A stretch of DNA of 5,813 bases from Conexibacteraceae bacterium. GTDB lineage: Bacteria > Actinomycetota > Thermoleophilia > Solirubrobacterales > Solirubrobacteraceae. The notes beneath the pieces were generated by a model, which was not told where the DNA came from, made no database searches, and was given only the letters and a program-made list of their open reading frames with translations. Where the stretch lies: positions 1-5,813 of the forward strand of contig WQWK01000138.1 in NCBI GenBank assembly GCA_009785395.1, read 5' to 3'. Positions 1 through 5,381 of the stretch are shown here, in pieces. The position numbers and the translations under genes were made by a program. The stretch's first letter is position 1, and each line of letters opens with the position of its first letter.

Positions 1-501
1 CGTGTCGGCGGCGACGAGCTTGACGAGGCGATCATCAACTACGTCAAGCGTGAGTACAAGCTTCTGATCGGCCAGCAGACCGCTGAGGAGGTCAAGCTGG
101 AGATCGGGTCCGCATTCCCGATGGCCGAGGAGGTCCAGGCCGAGATCCGGGGTCGCGACATGGTCTCGGGCCTGCCCAAGACGGTTGTGCTGACCAGTGA
201 GGAGATCCGGGGCGCGCTGGAGGAGCCGGTCTCGCAGATCATCGATGCCGTCAAGGAGACGCTCGATCGGACGCCGCCGGAGCTGGCGTCCGACATCATG
301 GATCGCGGGATCATGCTGGCTGGGGGTGGCTCGTTGCTGCAGGGGCTCGAGGAGCGCATGCGGCATGAGACACAGATGCCCGCACACCTTGCCGAGTCGC
401 CACTGACGTGCGTGGCGGTCGGCTCCGGACGGTCGCTTGAGGAGTTTGAGGCGATCCACCGGTCCAACAAGAATTCCCGTACCCGGCGCCGGCGCTACTA
501 G
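1..501 (+). CDS. mreB: MreB, actin-like rod-shape filament protein (C-terminal half, 5'-truncated by window)
   Basis: MreB polymerises on the inner face of the membrane and directs lateral wall synthesis by the Rod complex. The open frame runs from the first base to a TAG stop and gives 166 residues. The family is usually about 340-350 aa, so roughly the C-terminal half is present and the true start lies upstream. Visible family landmarks are VGGDELDEAIINYV at residues 2-15, the SAFP and EIRGRD segments, the PPELASDIMDRG stretch and the nucleotide-pocket loop LAGGGSLL (about 106-113), then the ESPLTCVAVGSG segment. These match the MreB C-terminal ATPase lobe closely and fit poorly to FtsA or DnaK. 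The protein ends in a strongly basic tail (RTRRRRY), unlike the short acidic end of E. coli MreB. The internal ATG at 121 is not a gene start because the frame and homology continue upstream. mreC follows 30 nt downstream, so an operon is likely. Confidence 0.97.
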   Translation, partial: RVGGDELDEAIINYVKREYKLLIGQQTAEEVKLEIGSAFPMAEEVQAEIRGRDMVSGLPKTVVLTSEEIRGALEEPVSQIIDAVKETLDRTPPELASDIMDRGIMLAGGGSLLQGLEERMRHETQMPAHLAESPLTCVAVGSGRSLEEFEAIHRSNKNSRTRRRRY

Positions 502-519
502 CGGCGTGCCCGGGGCCTT

Positions 520-523
520 GGAG
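520..523 (+). promoter_or_regulatory. Ribosome-binding site of mreC (GGAG)
   Basis: GGAG lies 8 nt before the TTG at 532. It decides the start, because no in-frame ATG or GTG exists between the mreB stop and this TTG. The ATG codons at 524 and 536 are out of frame. Confidence 0.75.
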
Positions 524-531
524 ATGTCCAG

Positions 532-1404
532 TTGCATGACAAGCAAATTCGGCGGCGGCGCGCGGTCCTCGCGTTACTCGTCGCCGTCTCCCTGATCCTT
601 CTCACCGAGTACTTCGGCGAGTCCCCCAGCAGCCCGCTGCACTCGGTACAGCGCGGGATCGTGGCGGTGCTGACCCCCGTCCAGGACGGCGCCAGCAAGG
701 TGCTCTCGCCGGTGCGCGACGTCGCCGGCTGGTTCTCGTCGACGTTCAAGGCCAAGTCACAGGTCGCGCAGCTTCAGACCGAGAACCACACGCTGCACCA
801 GCAGGTCGCGCGGCTCTCCTACGAGCTGATCCAGGGCCACTACTACAAGTCGCTGGCGCGGGTGGACGCCGGCTACAACCTGAGGCGCTACGGGCTCCAG
901 ACCGCGAGCGTGATCGGTCAGAACCCAACGCTCTGGTATCAGTCGGTCACGGTCAACAGGGGCTCGGACGACGGCGTCAGGATCCAGGACCCGGTGGTCG
1001 GGCCCGGTGGGCTGGTCGGCGACGTCACGCTGGTGGGGTCGAACTATTCGGTGATCTCGCTGCTGACCTCGCCGAACTTCGCCGTGGGCGCGATGATCGA
1101 GAACCAGAACGGCGCCGCCGGGCTGCTGCAGCCCGCGGTCGGCAACCCCTCGACGATGCTCCTCAACCATCTGCCGCAGAACTCGCACGTCCAGACCAAC
1201 GAGATGGTGGTCACCAGCGGCTTCGGCGATACGAACTGCAAGCAGATCCATTCGCTCTACCCGCCGGGCATCCCGATCGGGACCGTCTCGACCCAGGATC
1301 CGCAGAACAGCGTGGAGATCAACCAGCAGGTGAACGTCGCGCCGCTGGTCGACCTGCAGCGCCTGACCGTCGTCCAGATCCTGACCCGGCCGAACAGCTG
1401 CTGA
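532..1404 (+). CDS. mreC: MreC, rod shape-determining protein
   Basis: MreC is a bitopic membrane protein whose extracytoplasmic domain assembles and activates PBP2-RodA and links them to MreB and MreD. The 290-aa product has a short basic cytoplasmic tail (residues 2-10, ending RRRR), one membrane helix (about 11-25), a likely coiled coil with Q/L/E heptads (about 74-108) and then the beta-rich MreC domain (about 120-285). Signature pieces are DGV followed by GPGGLVGDV, the SLLTSPNFAVGAMI strand, YPPGIPIGTV (243-252) and the closing VDLQRLTVVQIL. Length and layout are normal for the family. Start is TTG, supported by GGAG 8 nt upstream. The gene is in frame with mreB, separated only by the TAG and 30 nt. 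It ends with two consecutive in-frame TGA codons (1402-1407). Its only two cysteines (236 and 290) both lie outside the membrane; residue 290 is the last one. Identification is firm. Confidence 0.96.
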   Translation: MHDKQIRRRRAVLALLVAVSLILLTEYFGESPSSPLHSVQRGIVAVLTPVQDGASKVLSPVRDVAGWFSSTFKAKSQVAQLQTENHTLHQQVARLSYELIQGHYYKSLARVDAGYNLRRYGLQTASVIGQNPTLWYQSVTVNRGSDDGVRIQDPVVGPGGLVGDVTLVGSNYSVISLLTSPNFAVGAMIENQNGAAGLLQPAVGNPSTMLLNHLPQNSHVQTNEMVVTSGFGDTNCKQIHSLYPPGIPIGTVSTQDPQNSVEINQQVNVAPLVDLQRLTVVQILTRPNSC

Positions 1405-1421
1405 TGAGCGCTCGCGGGTAG
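1404..1421 (+). promoter_or_regulatory. Possible five-codon minicistron (MSARG) between mreC and mreD
   Basis: An ATG shares its A with the mreC stop (TGATG) and opens ATG-AGC-GCT-CGC-GGG-TAG. The TAG ends 10 nt before the mreD ATG. No Shine-Dalgarno precedes it, so it could only be read by ribosomes finishing mreC. It may act as a reinitiation relay for mreD, whose own upstream sequence is poor, but a chance arrangement is equally possible. I do not propose a functional peptide. Confidence 0.2.
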
Positions 1422-1431
1422 ACACGGCTCG

Positions 1432-2049
1432 ATGACCAAGGACTCCGCCATCAAACTGATACTGCGGATCGCCTTCGTAGCGTTCTTCGCGGTCGTGATC
1501 CAGGACACCGCGATCTCCCAGATCGCGGTCTTCGGCGTGCACGCCGACATCACGCCGCTGGTCGTGATGGCGATCGGCCTGCTTGCAGGCTCGATGGCGG
1601 GCGCGATCGCGGGCTTCGCGATCGGTCTGTTCGTGGACCTCGTGATGTTCCAGACGCTCGGCGTGACCTCGCTGCTGTTCATCATGATCGGTTACTGGTC
1701 GGGACGGCTGCGCGAGCTGCGCGACCCCTCGCACGGGTTGATCCCCCTCGGGCTGGGTGCGATCGCGACGGCGTTCACGGGGATCGGCATGGCGGTGATC
1801 CAGTTCCTGCTCGGCGTCGACGCGCCCGTCAGCTGGCTGCTGATCCAGCAGATCGTGCTGCAGGTGCTCGTCAACAGCCTGATCGCGCTGCCGGTCTATG
1901 AGCTCGTGCGGCGGCTGCTCTACCGGTCGCTGCCGCGCGACCCGCGCCGCCGCCGCGCATACACCACCTCACTCAGTCCGCTGCAGCGTCCGTCGGAGCG
2001 CCTGAACGGCGCCGGGCGCGGCACGGCGCGGGCCAGGGGGGCGCGCTGA
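1432..2049 (+). CDS. mreD: MreD, rod shape-determining membrane protein
   Basis: MreD is an integral membrane partner of MreC in the elongation complex; its exact biochemical role is less settled than those of its neighbours. The 205-aa product has about five to six hydrophobic segments (roughly 9-23, 40-53, 56-72, 77-91, 103-127 and 136-156). It carries the family pattern of a Gly-rich helix leading to an aspartate (GLFVDLV, Asp69), then LGVTSLLFIMIGYWSGRL. A cytoplasmic C-terminal tail from about 160 to 205 is rich in arginine (RDPRRRRAY and a final RGTARARGAR), longer and more basic than in E. coli MreD (about 160 aa). The protein has no cysteine. ATG at 1432 is the only in-frame start after the tandem TGA stops of mreC, but the upstream sequence has no convincing Shine-Dalgarno, so coupling to mreC is likely. 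The stop overlaps the mrdA start by one base. Confidence 0.92.
   Translation: MTKDSAIKLILRIAFVAFFAVVIQDTAISQIAVFGVHADITPLVVMAIGLLAGSMAGAIAGFAIGLFVDLVMFQTLGVTSLLFIMIGYWSGRLRELRDPSHGLIPLGLGAIATAFTGIGMAVIQFLLGVDAPVSWLLIQQIVLQVLVNSLIALPVYELVRRLLYRSLPRDPRRRRAYTTSLSPLQRPSERLNGAGRGTARARGAR
2035..2041 (+). promoter_or_regulatory. Ribosome-binding site of mrdA (AGGGGGG)
   Basis: A purine run inside the last codons of mreD lies 7 nt before the ATG at 2049. It favours this ATG over the in-frame ATG 12 nt further on (2061). Confidence 0.7.
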
Positions 2050-4178
2050 TGGCGCCGTCGATGGAAGAGCGCACCCCACCGATGACGCCGCAGCTGGCGC
2101 TGCGCGTCGCGATCGTCGGCGGCGTCGCGCTGGTGATGTTCGCGGTGATCTTCCTGCGTCTGTGGTTCCTGCAGGTCCTGTCCGGCAGCCGTTACATCGC
2201 GCAGGCGCAGGAGAACGTCGTGCGGGACATCCCGGTGTCCGCGCCGCGCGGTGAGATCGTCGACCTCAACGGCAACCCGCTGGTGAAGTCGGTGCTCGTG
2301 CCGGCGATCGTGATCGCTCCCGAATCGCTGCCGGCCCCCTACTCACTGAACAGCGCGAATTTCCCCAGCCAGCCCCACGAGGACTACGTGCTCTACGACA
2401 AGGTCGCGAAGATCCTCGGGATCTCGACCCGGCCGGGCCCGTGCCAGTTCTACGTCTACTACGCCAACAGCGCGCCGCACAAGTTCACACACCGGCTCGC
2501 CCCGATCGCGTGTGATGTCGCCAAGGGGGTGGCCGCCTCCCAGTACGCGAACATCACGGTGAAGGCCAACGTGTCGACCAACATCCAGGACTACATCGGT
2601 GAGCGCCAGGCACAGTTCCCGGGAGTGCTCTCGCAGGAGGTCTCGATCCGCAGGTACCCGCTTGGGAGCGCGGGCGCCCAGATCTTCGGCCCGCTCGCCG
2701 CGATCACCTCGACGGAGCTGAACACGAAGCACTTCAGCGGCATCCCGTCGGGCGACATCGTCGGACAGTCCGGGTTGGAGTACGAGTACAACCAGTACCT
2801 CCAGGGCGTCAGCGGCGACGAGCGCGTGAAGGTCAACTCGAATAACCAGTTCGAGGGCTACCTCAGGAACAAGCGCCCGCAGCAGGGTGACACGCTCAAG
2901 CTCTCGCTCGACGGCAAGCTCGAGCAGGTCGGGCAGCGGGCACTGGCGCAGTCGATCTCCTTGAACAACGGCATCGGCGGCGCATTCGTGGCGATGGATC
3001 CGCAGAACGGGCAGATCTACGCGATGGGGTCGGCGCCGACCTACAACCCGAGCGCCGTCTCACCGACGATCTCCGCCAAGGAGTGGCGCTACCTCTCCAA
3101 CCCGAACAGCAACTCGCCGCTGATCAACCGTGCGATCTACGGTGCGCTGCCCGACGGATCGACCTTCAAGCCGGTCACCGCGATCGCGGCGCTCGAGAGC
3201 GGCAACTGGTCGCTCGGCGACATCTACGACGACTCCGCCGACTTCTGCTTCCAGGGCGGGCTGTGCCTGCAGAACTCCGGTGGCTCGCATTACGGCGCGC
3301 TGGACCTGCAGAGCGCCTTCGAGGTCTCCGACGACGAGTTCTTCTACAACCTCGGCGACCGGATGGGCTTCAACCCGTATCTGCACCCCAACGGCGGTCC
3401 GCTGCAGATCTGGGCGCGCAGGCTCGGGCTCGGCCGGCTGACCGGCATCGACCTGCCGGGTGAGAACCCCGGGGAGATCGGATCGCCGACGCTGTTGTAC
3501 GCGAAGTGGAAGCAGGAGCTGCAGTGCGAGCACGCCACGGGCCTGTACAAGGGGCGCCCGAAGCAGCCCGCGGTCATCTCGCAGGACACGGTCATGAGCG
3601 GCGGTTGCGGCATCGCCAGCTCGAAGAACTGGACGATCGGCGACAACGTCGAGACCGGCGTCGGGCAGTTCGACGACCAGGTCACGCCGATGCAGCTCGC
3701 CGTCGTCTACGCGGCGATCGAGAACGGCGGCACGATCGTGACCCCACACATCGCCGATTCGATCCTGTCCGCCGACGGATCGTCGCTCGTGCAGAGGATC
3801 AATCCGGCGCCGCGGCGCAAGCTGAGCATCGATCCCTCATACCTCGCGGCGATCCAGGAGGGCCTGCGCCTGGCGGCGAGCGGGCCCAACGGCACCTCGA
3901 CGAATGTCATGGGCAGCTTCCCGGAGCCCGTCTACGGCAAGACCGGCACCGCGGAGCTCGGGGACAGCTCGTCGAGCCCGGAGCACTCGTGGTATGCCTG
4001 CTATGTGCCGGCCAGCGCCACCACCAAGCCGATCGTCGTGGTCGTGAACGTCGAGAAGGGCGGCTTCGGTGATGTCGCGGCGGCGCCGGTCGCGCGCCAG
4101 ATCCTCTCGCAATGGTTCCTCGGCAAGCCGGGACCGTTCGTTCAGGGCACGCCGCCGCCCGGGAGCAACCAGTTTTGA
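2049..4178 (+). CDS. mrdA: Penicillin-binding protein 2 (class B, monofunctional DD-transpeptidase)
   Basis: PBP2 cross-links new glycan strands during cell elongation and works as a pair with RodA outside the membrane. The 709-aa product has a short cytoplasmic tail, one membrane anchor (about 20-38) and the dimerisation/pedestal region starting at SAPRGEIVDLNG (about 64-75). An extended head follows, with FPGV and the GQSGLEYEYNQYLQG segment, and the transpeptidase domain starts near residue 310. Active-site motifs are intact: STFK (Ser371 nucleophile, Lys374), SDD (427-429, in the SxN/SxD position; E. coli PBP2 has SAD) and KTG (631-633). It is longer than E. coli PBP2 (633 aa), partly through an insertion around 490-525. 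Seven cysteines, all outside the membrane, form possible pairs 132/155, 400/406 and 493/520, with 651 left over. The start ATG overlaps the mreD stop (TGATG) and has a good ribosome site. The name pbpA is an alternative. The adjoining rodA supports PBP2 over the septal PBP3/FtsI. Confidence 0.95.
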   Translation: MAPSMEERTPPMTPQLALRVAIVGGVALVMFAVIFLRLWFLQVLSGSRYIAQAQENVVRDIPVSAPRGEIVDLNGNPLVKSVLVPAIVIAPESLPAPYSLNSANFPSQPHEDYVLYDKVAKILGISTRPGPCQFYVYYANSAPHKFTHRLAPIACDVAKGVAASQYANITVKANVSTNIQDYIGERQAQFPGVLSQEVSIRRYPLGSAGAQIFGPLAAITSTELNTKHFSGIPSGDIVGQSGLEYEYNQYLQGVSGDERVKVNSNNQFEGYLRNKRPQQGDTLKLSLDGKLEQVGQRALAQSISLNNGIGGAFVAMDPQNGQIYAMGSAPTYNPSAVSPTISAKEWRYLSNPNSNSPLINRAIYGALPDGSTFKPVTAIAALESGNWSLGDIYDDSADFCFQGGLCLQNSGGSHYGALDLQSAFEVSDDEFFYNLGDRMGFNPYLHPNGGPLQIWARRLGLGRLTGIDLPGENPGEIGSPTLLYAKWKQELQCEHATGLYKGRPKQPAVISQDTVMSGGCGIASSKNWTIGDNVETGVGQFDDQVTPMQLAVVYAAIENGGTIVTPHIADSILSADGSSLVQRINPAPRRKLSIDPSYLAAIQEGLRLAASGPNGTSTNVMGSFPEPVYGKTGTAELGDSSSSPEHSWYACYVPASATTKPIVVVVNVEKGGFGDVAAAPVARQILSQWFLGKPGPFVQGTPPPGSNQF
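4161..4165 (+). promoter_or_regulatory. Ribosome-binding site of rodA (GGGAG)
   Basis: GGGAG lies 9 nt before the TTG at 4175, within the last codons of mrdA. It supports the TTG start over an in-frame ATG at 4112, which would force a 67-nt overlap with mrdA and add 21 residues that look like out-of-frame mrdA sequence. Confidence 0.65.
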
Positions 4179-5371
4179 GCGCCACCCCGATTCAGAGCAC
4201 CGACGAGGCGCCGCCCCGGCCCGCGTCATTCGTGGGGCTGCTGAGCTTCGACCCGCTGCTGTTCCTCGGCGCGATCGGGCTCGTCGCCGTCTCGTGTGTG
4301 ACCCTGCGCAGCTCCGGGATCATCGGCGGTCACTCCTATGCCGATCGCCAGGCTCTGTACGGCGGCCTGGGGCTGGTGGTGGCGCTGATCATCACGCGCT
4401 TCGACTACTCGATCCTGCGTGAGTTCAGGTATGTGTTCTACGCGCTGCTGGTCGTGCTCAACGTCGCCGTGTTCGGCTTCCACGGCTCGGCCGTCGGCGG
4501 CGCGACGCGCTGGATCCCGCTGCCGCTGTTCCAGTTCCAGCCGTCCGAGTTCGGCAAGATCCTGCTGATCGTGTCGCTGTCAGCGTTCGCGGTCGACCGC
4601 TCGCGCAGATTGAGCGAGCGCGGGACGATGGCGCGGGTGATGCTGCTGGCGCTCGTGCCGGCGATGATCGTGATCAAGCAGCCGGACCTCGGTACCGGCC
4701 TCGTCTACATCATCATCGCCGCGTCGATCCTGTTCTTCATGGGCGTCGGCTGGAAGCACCTGACCGCGCTGGCGGCCCTGTTCGCCGTGTCCATCGCGCT
4801 GGTGCTGACCGTGGCGCCGGCCGTCGGCATTCACGTGCTCAAGCCGTACCAGACGCAGCGCCTGACGACGTTCATCAACCCGCCCGCGGTGTGCACGGCG
4901 AGCGACCCCACCTGCTACCAGCTGAACCAGGCGGAGATCGCGATCGGGTCCGGCCAGAAGACCGGGCGCGGGGCCGCGGGCGCAACCCAGACCCGTTTTG
5001 ACTTCATCCCGGAGGCGCAGAGCGACTTCATCTTCGCCGTGATCGGTGAGACCTACGGGTTCGCCGGCGCGGCACTCGTGCTATCGCTATATGCGCTCTT
5101 GATATGGCGCACGCTGCGCATCCTCACGATGGCCAAGAACCTGTTCGGAACACTGATCGCCGGGGGCGTCCTGGCGATGTTCATGTTCCAGGTCTTCCTC
5201 AACATCGGCATGACCATCGGGATCATGCCGGTGACCGGGGTGCCGCTGCCGCTGCTCTCCTACGGCGGCTCATCGGTACTCGGAACTTTCATCGCCCTCG
5301 GCCTCTTGCAGTCGATCCACATCCAGGCACGGATGGCATCGGCCGGCAAGGCGAGGGTCCTAATCGTTTAA
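4175..5371 (+). CDS. rodA: RodA, SEDS-family peptidoglycan glycosyltransferase
   Basis: RodA polymerises lipid II into glycan strands during elongation, in complex with PBP2. From the TTG start the product is 398 aa, with about ten hydrophobic segments. SEDS motifs in order: Trp113 in WIPLP, QPSEF (122-126) followed by Lys128, QPDLGTG (169-175), AIGSGQ with GRG, FIPEAQSDFIF with Asp284 (the aspartate region reported as essential in SEDS enzymes) and Glu292 eight residues later, and PVTGVPLPLLSYGGSS (352-367). The match is to RodA/FtsW; direct coupling to mrdA and the mre genes selects RodA. The TTG overlaps the mrdA stop in TTGA, so the two are probably translated together. The start is TTG by ribosome-site position and by the usual short hydrophilic N-terminus. 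A Cys-x6-Cys pair (240/247) sits in the large extracytoplasmic loop just before the YQLNQAEIAIGSG segment. A cluster of rare A/T-rich codons occurs at 5081-5106. Confidence 0.95.
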   Translation: MSATPIQSTDEAPPRPASFVGLLSFDPLLFLGAIGLVAVSCVTLRSSGIIGGHSYADRQALYGGLGLVVALIITRFDYSILREFRYVFYALLVVLNVAVFGFHGSAVGGATRWIPLPLFQFQPSEFGKILLIVSLSAFAVDRSRRLSERGTMARVMLLALVPAMIVIKQPDLGTGLVYIIIAASILFFMGVGWKHLTALAALFAVSIALVLTVAPAVGIHVLKPYQTQRLTTFINPPAVCTASDPTCYQLNQAEIAIGSGQKTGRGAAGATQTRFDFIPEAQSDFIFAVIGETYGFAGAALVLSLYALLIWRTLRILTMAKNLFGTLIAGGVLAMFMFQVFLNIGMTIGIMPVTGVPLPLLSYGGSSVLGTFIALGLLQSIHIQARMASAGKARVLIV

Positions 5372-5376
5372 GGACT
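5356..5376 (+). promoter_or_regulatory. Possible hairpin covering the rne/rng ribosome-binding site
   Basis: GTCCTAA (5357-5363) can pair with TT and AGGAC (5368-5369, 5371-5375) around a TCGT loop, leaving A5370 bulged, with an outer G-U pair at 5356/5376. The 3' arm holds most of the AAGGA Shine-Dalgarno, and the structure straddles the rodA stop. Ribosomes finishing rodA would open it, so it could couple rne/rng translation to rodA. The stem is short and was found by eye with no energy calculation. It has no following U-run, so it is not a terminator. Confidence 0.35.
5370..5374 (+). promoter_or_regulatory. Ribosome-binding site of rne/rng (AAGGA)
   Basis: AAGGA overlaps the rodA TAA stop and ends 7 nt before the TTG at 5382. 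It fixes that TTG as the start, because no ATG or GTG is available before the conserved N-terminal strand. Confidence 0.75.
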
Positions 5377-5381
5377 ACAAA

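Noticed and set aside
484..520. GC-rich palindromic stretch (GGCGCCGGCGC and following GC run) at the mreB end as a terminator
   Set aside because: No U-run follows, it lies partly within coding sequence, and mreC with its ribosome site begins immediately after.
1469..1640. Repeated GCGATCG words in mreC/mreD as a possible DNA motif or repeat
   Set aside because: They follow from frequent Ala-Ile/Ile-Ala/Ile-Gly codon pairs in membrane helices in a GC-rich genome; spacing is irregular.
757..1734. Long open frame of 325 codons on the - strand across mreC and mreD
   Set aside because: Its product is rich in Arg, Asp, His and Gln with no recognisable domain. It mirrors the third-position G/C bias of the two clear + strand genes, so it is a shadow.
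3060..3749. 229-codon - strand open frame within mrdA, and a 188-codon + strand frame at 3506-4072
   Set aside because: Both lie inside the mrdA transpeptidase domain, whose frame contains the intact catalytic motifs. The alternative products are low-complexity Arg/Ala-rich sequences.
4112..4174. Upstream ATG as the rodA start, adding 21 residues
   Set aside because: It overlaps mrdA by 67 nt, has no good ribosome site, and the extra residues look like mrdA coding sequence read out of frame. The TTG at 4175 has GGGAG at 9 nt and the usual TTGA overlap.
5099..5127. Internal promoter for rne/rng starting at TTGATA in rodA
   Set aside because: The hexamer resembles a -35 box, but the position 17 nt downstream is CCTCAC, not a -10 box.
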